Assembly (NCBI GenBank): GCA_014359745.1
Contig: JACIYW010000007.1
Span: 1 to 41,360, forward strand
Origin: Paracoccaceae bacterium
GTDB taxonomy: Bacteria > Pseudomonadota > Alphaproteobacteria > Rhodobacterales > Rhodobacteraceae
Reading direction: 5' to 3'
DNA: 41,360 bases
Shown: positions 33,420-41,299 of the stretch, piece after piece
Layout of the letters: every line of letters starts with the position of its first letter
Numbering within the stretch: position 1 is the stretch's first letter
The notes under the pieces: model-generated
Told to the model about the DNA's origin: nothing
The model's input: only the letters and a program-made list of their open reading frames with translations
Databases searched by the model: none
Made by a program: the position numbers and the translations under genes

Positions 33420-34193
33420 ATGAGAAACACGGTCCTTTCTGCCAAGAGCCTGCGTCTGACATTTGGCGCAATCACAGCTGTTGAGGATATTTCGCTGCAG
33501 GTAAAAACCGGTCAGATCTGTGCTCTCATCGGTCCCAACGGTGCTGGCAAAAGTAGCTTTCTCAACTGTCTTTCGGGGTTTTACAGCCCCTCGTCCGGCA
33601 CGGTCGAATTCGAGGGCGAGGACATTACCGGCCTCACACCTTTCCGACGCGCTGAAATGGGCATGGCGCGAACGTTTCAGGGCAATCAGACCTATCAGTC
33701 GATGACGGTGCGCGAAAACATCCTGTCGGGCTTTCACAGCCAGATGCGCAGCGGATTGCTGGGTGGGCTGCTATATTGGGGCGGGGTTCAGCAGGAAAAC
33801 GCGCATTTCATTAATCTGGCCGAGGAAATCATCGAGTTTCTTGAGCTTGAGCCATTGCGCAACACCCTGGTGGGCGAACTGGGTTACGGATTGCGCAAGC
33901 GCATCGACCTTGGTCGCGCCCTAGGGTTGAATCCGAAGATCCTGATCATGGATGAGCCGATGGCGGGCATGAACACCGAGGAAAAGGGCGATCTGGCGCG
34001 CTTTATTCTGGATATCCGCGATGCGCGTAATATCCCGATCATTCTGGTTGAACACGACATGGAAGTCGTGATGGACATTTCCGACGAGGTCACGGTGATC
34101 GACTGGGGCAAGGTCATTTCCTCTGGGCCGCCGGACAAGGTGCGCAGCGATCCCAAGGTGATATCGGCCTATTTGGGTGGGGGCGTGGTATGA
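33420..34193 (+). CDS. livG: Branched-chain-type ABC transporter ATP-binding protein LivG
   Basis: This 257-residue ATPase is one of two for a Liv/HAAT-type importer. Walker A is GPNGAGKSS, the signature region is LVGELGYGLRKRIDLGRAL (a relaxed LSYG motif as usual for LivG), Walker B is KILIMDEPMAGM and the switch His lies in ILVEHDMEVV. The C-terminal YLGG end is also typical of LivG. It starts immediately after the hydratase stop and overlaps the ligase start (ATGA). Liv-type systems in catabolic clusters often import aromatic or other organic acids rather than amino acids, so the symbol refers to the family and not the substrate. Confidence 0.93.
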   Translation: MRNTVLSAKSLRLTFGAITAVEDISLQVKTGQICALIGPNGAGKSSFLNCLSGFYSPSSGTVEFEGEDITGLTPFRRAEMGMARTFQGNQTYQSMTVRENILSGFHSQMRSGLLGGLLYWGGVQQENAHFINLAEEIIEFLELEPLRNTLVGELGYGLRKRIDLGRALGLNPKILIMDEPMAGMNTEEKGDLARFILDIRDARNIPIILVEHDMEVVMDISDEVTVIDWGKVISSGPPDKVRSDPKVISAYLGGGVV

Positions 34194-36142
34194 CACAGAT
34201 AACAGGCGTTCTTGGCACCGATCCCCGTACCATCGCCGGGCGTTCGATCCCGCAACTGCTGCTGGAAAGGGCCAGTTCTTTTCCGGACGACACGTTCCTG
34301 CAGAAGAAGCATTTCGGACTCTGGAAACCGTTCACCTGGTCCCAGACCCTGAACATGATCAGCCGCTATACCTATGGGTTGACCGCGCTGGGGGTCGAGC
34401 CGGGCGATTGCGTGGCGCTGATCAGCGAGAACATCGTCGAGGGGTTCGTTGCCGAATATGCGATCCTGTGCCGGGGCGCGCTGTGCGCGGCGATGTATCC
34501 CGACATGAGCGTCAGCGAGATGGAGCATATCCTGCGCGACAGCGCTGCCCGCGTCGTGTTTGCAGAAGACCAGGAGCAGGTGGACAAGGCGCTGACCCTG
34601 ATCGACAAGGTGGAAACGCTGGAATGGATCGTATATTTCGACGATCGCGGCATGTGGGGTTACGACCACCCGCAAGTTCTGAGCGTCGAGGAAATGGAAA
34701 GACGGGGCGAGGGGTTTCATACAAAATTCCCCGAGCAGTTTGAACAGGTTGTCGGCAGTGTCGGCCTGCGGGATGTGGCGATCATCAGCTATACATCGGG
34801 CACCACCGGGCTGCCCAAGGGCGCGCGTCTCAGTCATGAATTCTTGCTGGACAGCGGCTATCGGCTGATGGACGCGTTCAACGTCAAACACGGCCATGAA
34901 TATCTGTCCTATATCTCGCAGGCATGGGCGGCCGAACAGATCTGCGGCATCGCCTTGGGTGTTCTGGCGCCGATGGTGGTCAGTTTCGCGGAAAAGCCCG
35001 AAACCGTACCCAATGATCTGCGCGAACTTGCACCCGAATTTTTGTTGTTCACCCCGCGTCAGTGGGAAATGATGGCGTCCGGATTGCAGGCCAACATGTT
35101 TGATGCGCACCCGCTGGTGCGCCGCCTTTACGAGTGGGCGTTGGCCACCGGCAAGAAACACCGCGATGCGCGGGGACTGAGCAGCAAGTTGAGGATGGCG
35201 ATGGCCGACCTGCTGGTGCTTGCCGGTGTGCGCGACAATCTGGGGCTGAAGCGGGCCAATGCGCCGCTGAGCGCCGGGTCGGGGCTGTCCGAAGAGATTT
35301 TCACCTATTTTCATGCCATCGGAATCCCGCTGAGAAACCTTTATGGCGCTACCGAATCCGGCCTTGTCGCTGCACATTGGAAAGGTACATTCAACGCCCG
35401 CACCATGGGGCAATTGTTGCCGGTCGATCCGACTATCGGTACCCTCCTGGTTGCCGATGTCAGCGACACGGGCGAGTTGCTGCTAAGCGGGGGGGCGAGG
35501 TTCTCGGGCTATCACAACAATCCCGATGCCAGCGCCGAGAGTTTCAACGAGGCCGGTCAATTCCGAACCGGCGATGCGATCCGCATTACGGAAGACGGGG
35601 ACATGATTTTTCTTGACCGGGTCAAGGATTTGCGTACGCTTGCCAACGGCCATGTCTATCCGCCGCAGTTTCTGGAAAACAACCTGCGCTCGTCACCTTT
35701 CATCAAGGATGCGGTGATTATCGGTGACGAAAACTATGACCGGGTAAGCGTACTAATCAACATTGATGCGGAAATCTGCGGTCGCTTCGCCGAACGCAAC
35801 GGCTTGGGGTTTGGCACCTTCGCCGAACTGAGTCAGTTGCCGGAGGTGATCGAACAGATTGCCAAGACGATTGCGGAGGTGAACCAGATGCTTGATGCAC
35901 CGTCGCGGGTGGCCAGTTTTTGCTGCCTGCCCAAGGAACTGGACCCGGACGATGCCGAACTTACCCGGTCGCGCAAGCTGCGGCGCAACGTGATCTTCGA
36001 CCGCTATGCCACGGCAATCGAGGCGCTTTATGGCGACGACGACGAATGTGATCTTGAGGTTGTGATAAAATACCAAGATGGGCGGGAGTCTGTTGTGCGA
36101 TCGGTGGTGACGATAAAACGGATGGAGAACGCGGATGATTGA
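34190..36142 (+). CDS. AMP-dependent acyl-CoA ligase (long-chain ACS-like)
   Basis: This 650-residue adenylate-forming enzyme activates a carboxylic acid to its CoA thioester with ATP. The motifs are AIISYTSGTTGLPKGAR (P-loop), NLYGATESG, and the hinge region FRTGDAIRITEDGDMIFLDRVKDLRTLANGHVYPP; the C-terminal TRSRKLRRN contains the likely catalytic lysine. The length and the LSAGSGLSEEIFTYFHAIGIPLRNLYG segment match the long-chain (FadD15/bubblegum-like) group. It is encoded inside the transporter operon, overlapping livG by four bases and livH by eight, which suggests that uptake and activation are coupled. The true substrate is probably the imported acid of this pathway. Confidence 0.9.
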   Translation: MTQITGVLGTDPRTIAGRSIPQLLLERASSFPDDTFLQKKHFGLWKPFTWSQTLNMISRYTYGLTALGVEPGDCVALISENIVEGFVAEYAILCRGALCAAMYPDMSVSEMEHILRDSAARVVFAEDQEQVDKALTLIDKVETLEWIVYFDDRGMWGYDHPQVLSVEEMERRGEGFHTKFPEQFEQVVGSVGLRDVAIISYTSGTTGLPKGARLSHEFLLDSGYRLMDAFNVKHGHEYLSYISQAWAAEQICGIALGVLAPMVVSFAEKPETVPNDLRELAPEFLLFTPRQWEMMASGLQANMFDAHPLVRRLYEWALATGKKHRDARGLSSKLRMAMADLLVLAGVRDNLGLKRANAPLSAGSGLSEEIFTYFHAIGIPLRNLYGATESGLVAAHWKGTFNARTMGQLLPVDPTIGTLLVADVSDTGELLLSGGARFSGYHNNPDASAESFNEAGQFRTGDAIRITEDGDMIFLDRVKDLRTLANGHVYPPQFLENNLRSSPFIKDAVIIGDENYDRVSVLINIDAEICGRFAERNGLGFGTFAELSQLPEVIEQIAKTIAEVNQMLDAPSRVASFCCLPKELDPDDAELTRSRKLRRNVIFDRYATAIEALYGDDDECDLEVVIKYQDGRESVVRSVVTIKRMENADD

Positions 36143-37019
36143 ACTTGTTCAGAGCCTGTCTTCGGGGGTTTTGTTAGGCCTTCTCTACGGCATCGTGGCG
36201 CTGTCTTTCGTGGTGATCTACCGCGCCTCAAGGGTGGTCAATCTGGCCCAGGGTGAAGTGGTGATGGTCGGTGCGTTCCTGGCCTGGATGGCGGCGTCTT
36301 CGTTTGGATTACCTTTGTATCTGGCGATACCGGCGGCCCTGGCGATGTCGGCGTGTTTCGGGGTGATAATCGAAAGGTTTGTCTTCCGCCCGCTGACCGG
36401 CCAGCCGATCTTTGCCGTTGTCATGGCTAGCATCGGCCTGATCATCCTGCTGCGCGGCGCGACCATGGTGATCTGGGGGCCGGCCACGCGGCCGTTCCCG
36501 CAGGTGTTCCCGCTGGGAGCCATTGAGATCGGGCCGATCCTGCTGAATACGGCGCTGTTGATTGGCGGGGTGATTACCATCATCTGCGCTGCGGGGCTGA
36601 ACTGGTTCTTCATGCGCACCGATGCCGGGCTGCGGCTGGCGGCGGTGGCCGAGGATCACACCACCGCGCTGTCGATGGGGATTTCGGTCAAGAAGTCGGC
36701 AATCATCGCTTGGGTGCTGGGAACCACGCTGGCCACGGTATCGGCGATTATCATGCTGTCGGGCAGCGTTCTGGGTGTCACGGCGGCCGAGATCGGGTTC
36801 CGCGCCTTGCCGGTGGCTTTGCTGGGCGGGATGGAATCGGTGCGCGGGGCGGTTATCGCGGGGGTTCTGGTGGGCATGGCCGAGGCGCTGGCCTCGACCT
36901 ATCTGGATCCGTTGACTAACGGAGCACTGTCGCAGATTTTCCCGTTCATTCTGATAATCTTGGTTCTTCTGATCCGTCCGCAGGGGTTGTTCGGATGGAA
37001 GATCATCGAAAGGATCTGA
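36135..37019 (+). CDS. livH: Branched-chain-type ABC transporter permease LivH
   Basis: This 294-residue inner-membrane permease has about eight hydrophobic segments. Family marks are LLYGIVALSFVVIYRASRVVNLAQGEVVMVGAF near the N-terminus, GATMVIWGPATRPFP, and the EAA-like loop RTDAGLRLAAVAEDHTTALSMGI. It ends ILIILVLLIRPQGLFGWK, typical of LivH. The ATG lies within the last codons of the ligase gene, indicating tight coupling. The partner permease is encoded one base after its stop. Confidence 0.93.
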   Translation: MIELVQSLSSGVLLGLLYGIVALSFVVIYRASRVVNLAQGEVVMVGAFLAWMAASSFGLPLYLAIPAALAMSACFGVIIERFVFRPLTGQPIFAVVMASIGLIILLRGATMVIWGPATRPFPQVFPLGAIEIGPILLNTALLIGGVITIICAAGLNWFFMRTDAGLRLAAVAEDHTTALSMGISVKKSAIIAWVLGTTLATVSAIIMLSGSVLGVTAAEIGFRALPVALLGGMESVRGAVIAGVLVGMAEALASTYLDPLTNGALSQIFPFILIILVLLIRPQGLFGWKIIERI

Positions 37020-37020
37020 A

Positions 37021-38076
37021 ATGCTGCCCTCTGGTATAATATTCAAGTCCTACGCAGCCGAAGAGGCTTTTCTTGTAACCCGTCCGCAGAAGCTGGTTTT
37101 CGCGCTGTTTATTGTTGCACTGTTCCTGTTCCCCATGGTCGGCTCGACCTATCTGGTGGGCACGGTTTCTGTCATGATGATCACCATGATCGCGGTTCTG
37201 GGCTTGCAGATCACGGTGGGCATGGCCGGCCAGATCAACCTCGGCCAGTCGGCGTTTGTTGGGGTCGGGGCCTATGTCACGGCGGCGATGGCGGTGAATT
37301 ACGAGTTGCCGTTCTGGCTGGCGATCCCGATTGGCGGTCTGACGGCGGGTCTGACCAGCATCTTGTTCGGCCTGCCGGCAGCGCGGATCAAGGGGTTCTA
37401 TCTGGCCCTGACCACCGTGGCCGCGCAGGTGATGTTCCCGCTTGCCATCTCGCGCCTGCCGCAGTCGTGGTTTGGCGGCTCCAACGGCATGTCGATGCCG
37501 TCAATGGAACTGTTCGGCTACGAAATCTGGGGGCAGACGGGGCTTTATCTGGTCAACCTGTGCTTTCTGATCGTGTTCACCACGCTGGCCTTCAACCTGC
37601 AGCGCAGCCGCGTCGGACGCGCCTTTATCGCCATTCGCGAGAACGACGTGGTGGCGCCCGTGATGGGCATCAACCTGGTAAAGTACAAGATTCTGGCGTT
37701 CTTCATCGGTGCGGTGTTCGCTGGCATTTCGGGCGGGCTTTACGCTTATTACGTCACCTACGTCACCGCCGAGCAATTCACCCTTTGGCTGTCGGTGATC
37801 TATCTCGGCATGTTGCTGATCGGCGGCATGACCAGCCCGCTGGGGGCGATATTCGGGGTGATTATCATCACGTTCTTGCAGGAAACCACGCACGAGATCG
37901 GCGGCTATCTGTCCGGCAGGATCAGCTTTGTCGATGAAAGCGTGCTATTCCCGGCCACCAACATTCTGCTGGGCGCCGTCATCATCGCTGTGCTGATCTT
38001 TGAACCGCATGGCATGGTACGGCGCTGGCGGATCGCTAAAGCGGCCTATCGGATATGGCCCAACCCGCATGGATAA
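37021..38076 (+). CDS. livM: Branched-chain-type ABC transporter permease LivM
   Basis: This 351-residue permease has an extended N-terminus before the first membrane segment (KLVFALFIVALFLFPMV) and the LivM blocks LGLQITVGMAGQINLGQSAFVGVGAYVTA, GFYLALTTVAAQVMF and SRVGRAFIAIRENDVVAPVMGINLVKYKILAFFIGAVFAGISGGLYAYY. AAGGATCTGAA precedes the ATG. It should form the membrane channel with LivH. The 148 bases after its stop hold a small hairpin and the livK ribosome binding site. Confidence 0.93.
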   Translation: MLPSGIIFKSYAAEEAFLVTRPQKLVFALFIVALFLFPMVGSTYLVGTVSVMMITMIAVLGLQITVGMAGQINLGQSAFVGVGAYVTAAMAVNYELPFWLAIPIGGLTAGLTSILFGLPAARIKGFYLALTTVAAQVMFPLAISRLPQSWFGGSNGMSMPSMELFGYEIWGQTGLYLVNLCFLIVFTTLAFNLQRSRVGRAFIAIRENDVVAPVMGINLVKYKILAFFIGAVFAGISGGLYAYYVTYVTAEQFTLWLSVIYLGMLLIGGMTSPLGAIFGVIIITFLQETTHEIGGYLSGRISFVDESVLFPATNILLGAVIIAVLIFEPHGMVRRWRIAKAAYRIWPNPHG

Positions 38077-38170
38077 AAAGACGAATACAACAGAACTTGG
38101 TGCGCATCGCGGAACGCGCCGAATGGACGGCTGGCAACGCCGGAACTCCGCCCAGGAACAATCTCCGCGA

Positions 38171-38187
38171 CACCGGTTCTTCCGGTG
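38171..38187 (+). other. Small hairpin in the livM-livK gap
   Basis: CACCGG (38171-38176) pairs with CCGGTG (38182-38187) around a 5-base loop. It lies 37 bases before the livK ATG and may help set the higher expression normal for a binding protein. The rest of the 148-base gap shows nothing else. Confidence 0.35.
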
Positions 38188-38224
38188 CTCAAAAAGGTGA
38201 AGTCCAACAAAGGAAGGACAAAAT

Positions 38225-39463
38225 ATGTCGATCGTTAGAAGTATTCAAACGCTTGGGCGAGGTGCTGCTGCGGCTGCCGTGTTAGGGCTGTCGCTTGTGA
38301 GTGCTCCAATGGCACAGGCCGAAACCGACTATACGTTCAGTGTGTCGGTCGATTTCACCGGTCCATTTGCCGACATCATGCCGAACTGGCATGCGGCGCA
38401 CCGGGCCATGGTGGACTACTGGAACGATACCACCGGCAAGGATCTGGGCGTCAAGGTCAACATGGCTGTCAACGATATGCGCTATGACGCATCCGTCGTG
38501 GCCAAGACCTGGCCCGGCATCCTGGCCAGCGCAAAGCCGATCATGCATATCGGCATGGGCTCGCCCGACCTGATGAGCCTGATGAAACGCCTGCCGCGCG
38601 ATCAGGTGCCGATGATCATGGGCACCGCCATGGTCGGTACGGTCTGGGCGCCCGATGGCTGGCATTTCTCGTTCCGCCCGACCTATAGCCATGAATTCGC
38701 GGCCATGCTGGATCATCTGCAAAAGGGACTGGGCGAGGACCGCCCGCTGCGCATCGGCACCGTTTCTACACAGGGGCGCGCCGGCTACGAAGATCAGGTC
38801 AAGGGCGTCGTGCAACTGACCAAGATGTATCCCGACCGGTTCGAGATCGCCGGCCACGAATGGGTTGCCGACCATCCGGTGACCGTCACCAACGAAATCC
38901 GCCGGATGCTGGAAAGCAAACCGGACGCGATCATCATCGGTGCCACCACAACTCAGGTGATTGCCACCGTGCGCGCGCTTGAGGAGCTGAAAGCCTCTGA
39001 CGTCGCCGTTGTCACCGCCTCGCAGAATGGCCTGGACATAGTTTCCGAATCGTTGGGTCTGGACGCGCTCGAGGGTGACTATTCGGTTTTCTCCTTCGCC
39101 CCATCGATGGAGCCGGGTCTGAAGGCGCGCGATGTCTATAACAAGTACCACACTGGGGCGGGGAAATGGGATCTGGGCGCGGCGCAATCAGCGGCACAGA
39201 TGCTGGTAGCCTTGCGCACGCTGGAAGGCGCAGTCGCAGCGGTTGGCGCCGACAAGGTAACCGGGAAGGCGATGTATGAAAGCCTGTTGGCGACCAATTT
39301 CACGTCCGAGATGATGCTTGGCCTGACGCCAGACTTGGATTTCGACACCACCGCGCCGTTCCCGGTGGGCGAAATCAGGGCAAAGGCGATCACCGTCAAG
39401 GACGGGGTGATCGTGCCTGCGTCCGACGGCTGGATGACGGCGCCGTTGCTTGAAAAATGGTGA
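38225..39463 (+). CDS. livK: Periplasmic substrate-binding protein of the Liv-type importer
   Basis: This 412-residue protein of the Leu/Ile/Val-binding family (periplasmic binding fold type I) starts with a signal peptide, with hydrophobic AAAAAVLGLSLVSAPM and cleavage after AQA near residue 32. The mature part opens DYTFSVSVDFTGPFADIMP and has a two-lobe layout (PMIMGTAMVG in lobe 1, RIGTVSTQGRAGYEDQVKGVV and AIIIGATTTQVIATVRALEEL in lobe 2). It differs much from amino-acid LivK, so the ligand is likely the pathway's organic acid. AAGGAAGG precedes the ATG. It lies between livM and livF, a common order. Confidence 0.9.
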   Translation: MSIVRSIQTLGRGAAAAAVLGLSLVSAPMAQAETDYTFSVSVDFTGPFADIMPNWHAAHRAMVDYWNDTTGKDLGVKVNMAVNDMRYDASVVAKTWPGILASAKPIMHIGMGSPDLMSLMKRLPRDQVPMIMGTAMVGTVWAPDGWHFSFRPTYSHEFAAMLDHLQKGLGEDRPLRIGTVSTQGRAGYEDQVKGVVQLTKMYPDRFEIAGHEWVADHPVTVTNEIRRMLESKPDAIIIGATTTQVIATVRALEELKASDVAVVTASQNGLDIVSESLGLDALEGDYSVFSFAPSMEPGLKARDVYNKYHTGAGKWDLGAAQSAAQMLVALRTLEGAVAAVGADKVTGKAMYESLLATNFTSEMMLGLTPDLDFDTTAPFPVGEIRAKAITVKDGVIVPASDGWMTAPLLEKW

Positions 39464-39507
39464 TCACACCAGTCTGAACACCTGATGACAAGGGAAGGAT
39501 CCTGACA

Positions 39508-40305
39508 GTGTTGCTTGAACTCAAGAATGTCGAAGTCGTCTATAGCGGCGTTGTTCAGGTTCTCAGAAGCGTCAATATCGACGTTCCCAAGGGAAGTGTC
39601 GTGGCGATTCTGGGTGCAAACGGCGCCGGCAAGTCAACCACGCTCAAGGCGATCTCCAGCTTGCTGGAGATCGAACACGGCGAGGTTTCGGACGGTGAAA
39701 TTCTGTATCAGGGAAAAGACATCGCCAATACGGACCCTGCCGACATCGTGCGTCAGGGGATTGTTCAGGTGCTTGAGGGCCGCAAGGTTCTTGAGCATTT
39801 GACAGTCGAACAGAACCTGCGCCTCGGAGCGCATTTTCGCAAAGACCGCGACGTGGTCGCCGAGGATGTGGAGCGCGTTTTCAACTATTTCCCGGCCCTG
39901 CGCGCTCTGCTGAAACGCACCGCCGGCTATCTGTCGGGCGGCGAAATGCAGATGTTGCTGGTCGGGCGCGCACTGCTGGCCAAGCCCAAAATCCTACTTC
40001 TGGATGAGCCGACGATGGGGTTGGCGCCGTTGATCGTAGAGGAAATCGTATCCTGTCTGAAACAGATTCATGCACAGGAAGACATGAGCATGATTATCGT
40101 TGAACAGAACGCCAACGCGGCCCTGTCGGTGGCCGACTATGCCTATGTTCTGGAAAACGGGCGCATCGTCATGCATGGGCCCAAAGAGGAATTGCAGAAG
40201 AACCAGGATATCCAGGAATTCTATCTGGGCCTCTCCATAGGCCAAGACCGCAAAAGTTTTCGTGAGATCAAACACTATAAGCGCCGCAAACGATGGCTTG
40301 GCTAG
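39508..40305 (+). CDS. livF: Branched-chain-type ABC transporter ATP-binding protein LivF (GTG start)
   Basis: This second importer ATPase has 265 residues. Walker A is GANGAGKST, the signature is YLSGGEMQMLLVGRAL, Walker B is KILLLDEPTMGLAP and the switch His position reads IIVEQNANAAL, the usual LivF variant. The GTG at 39508 (LLELKNVEVVYSGVVQVLR) has GGAAGGA upstream. The C-terminus carries an extra basic tail (REIKHYKRRKRWLG) compared with short LivF proteins. It is the last intact gene of the plus-strand arm; the next gene is cut off by insertion sequences. Confidence 0.93.
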   Translation: MLLELKNVEVVYSGVVQVLRSVNIDVPKGSVVAILGANGAGKSTTLKAISSLLEIEHGEVSDGEILYQGKDIANTDPADIVRQGIVQVLEGRKVLEHLTVEQNLRLGAHFRKDRDVVAEDVERVFNYFPALRALLKRTAGYLSGGEMQMLLVGRALLAKPKILLLDEPTMGLAPLIVEEIVSCLKQIHAQEDMSMIIVEQNANAALSVADYAYVLENGRIVMHGPKEELQKNQDIQEFYLGLSIGQDRKSFREIKHYKRRKRWLG

Positions 40306-40330
40306 GCAGGAATTTTCATTGTGACACCCT

Positions 40331-40345
40331 GGCTCTGCTTGAGCC
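40331..40345 (+). terminator. Weak hairpin after livF
   Basis: GGCTC and GAGCC form a 5-base stem with a TGCTT loop, 25 bases past the livF stop, with possible extension by flanking ACCC and GGGGT. No U-run follows, so termination is doubtful. The rest of the 160-base gap up to 40465 shows only the ribosome binding site of the next start. Confidence 0.3.
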
Positions 40346-40465
40346 GCCGGGGTCAGTACGGAAAAAGGGAGAAAACGCTGCCTCCGGCAATTTGAAAATG
40401 GCCTAACAAGAACAAACCCTGATTGTTCGCACCGGTGGTTCGGGGGGGTATTCAGGAGGAGCAAA

Positions 40466-40537
40466 ATGACGGCAATCAACGATATTTACCCGAGTCTTCA
40501 AACCGTTCATTCTCATACCAACGGCCCCGGTCCGTGA
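40466..40537 (+). pseudogene. Truncated 5' end of the gene after livF (interrupted by insertion sequence)
   Basis: A very strong ribosome binding site (AGGAGGAG, six bases before the ATG) leads a 23-codon frame reading MTAINDIYPSLQTVHSHTN before it ends. The signal is as good as those of the functional genes upstream, but the coding sequence stops where IS630-like sequence begins. It is most simply the remaining start of another operon gene cut off by the insertion. I do not recognise the protein from so few residues; a genuine short peptide is the alternative. Confidence 0.5.
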
Positions 40538-40603
40538 CTCTCGCTGATGGCTTCCCTTCGGTTCGCCGCTGTGATTCCCTTCCATCGGAGCATGGACGTT
40601 TCG

Positions 40604-41199
40604 ATGGCGGTTGCGATCACAAGAACGGATTTGTCGGCGCGTGAGCTTCGGGTTGCGGCGGCGAAGGCGAAGGATGGCAAGGCGGCGCGGCGCATGCTGG
40701 CGATCGCGCTGGTGCTGGAGGGGGTGGATCGCAAGACCGCCGCCGAGAGCTGCGGGATGGACCGGCAGACGCTACGGGGTGAGGAGGATCGGAAAACCGT
40801 CCAGTGGACGGTTTTCCCGACGAACGGGCACCGCTACAACGCCGAAGGGCTGGCGGGGCTGTCCGACCGGGCCCGCGCCGCGGCTGAGCCCTGATCAGAA
40901 GGCCGAGCTGGCGCAGATGGTGCGCGAAGGTCCCGACCCTGCCGTGGACGGGGTGGTGCGCTGGCGGCGCATCGACCTTGAGCGCAAGATCGCGGCGCGC
41001 CTCTCGCGTCACCATGCACGAGCGCACGGTGGGCAAGCAGTTGGCCGCGCTCGGATTTCGTCGGTTGTCGGTGCGTCCGCAGCACCCGAAATCCGATCCC
41101 CAGGCCCAGGAGGCGTTCAAAAAAACTTCGCCGCGACCGTAACCGACGCCCTGCCGGATCACGCCCGGGGAAACCCCTGGAGGTGTGGTTCCAGGAGTT
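40604..41199 (+). pseudogene. IS630-family transposase remnant (multiple frameshifts, palindrome insertion)
   Basis: From the ATG at 40604 the frame gives TRTDLSARELRVAAAKAKDGKAARRML and CGMDRQTLR, typical of the helix-turn-helix start of IS630-type transposases. A foreign 17-codon stretch then precedes HRYNAEGLAGLSDR. The family sequence continues in other frames: LSPDQKAELAQMVREGPDPAVDGVVRWRRIDLE, then MHERTVGKQLAALGFRRLSVRPQHP (ATG at 41014), then KNFAATVTDALPDHARG and GKPLEVWFQ. That makes at least four frame changes. The DDE catalytic part after VWFQ is missing, replaced by the upstream end of an IS110 element. The gene is certainly dead. Confidence 0.8.
40791..40817. repeat. Perfect palindrome inserted in the transposase gene
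   Basis: GGAAAACCGTCC, a 3-base AGT spacer, and GGACGGTTTTCC form a perfect 12-base-arm inverted repeat, which extends imperfectly as TCGG/CCGA outside. It sits in the 51 bases that separate TLR from HRYNAEG, where relatives have only three residues (DWV by memory). It looks like a small palindromic element that entered the coding region without breaking the local frame. Confidence 0.6.
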
Positions 41200-41221
41200 C
41201 GCCATTGATGCGCCATTGATG
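41200..41221 (+). repeat. 11-base tandem repeat at the IS630/IS110 junction
   Basis: CGCCATTGATG occurs twice in direct succession (41200-41210 and 41211-41221), exactly where IS630-like sequence stops and the IS110 leader begins. It may be an insertion scar or part of the IS110 end. Confidence 0.5.
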
Positions 41222-41299
41222 AAGTGGATGGCTCGCGCTTCCGGCATCGCAATGTGCCATGTTGGGTGCTGTGAACATCACCAACAAAGGGAGCCATCC

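Noticed and set aside
17254-40305. Calling the locus a steroid degradation cluster
   Set aside because: IpdAB/IpdC/Ltp2-like parts are present, but there are no ring A/B genes, no clear FadE30-33 or EchA20 set, and the acyl-CoA carboxylase does not fit that pathway.
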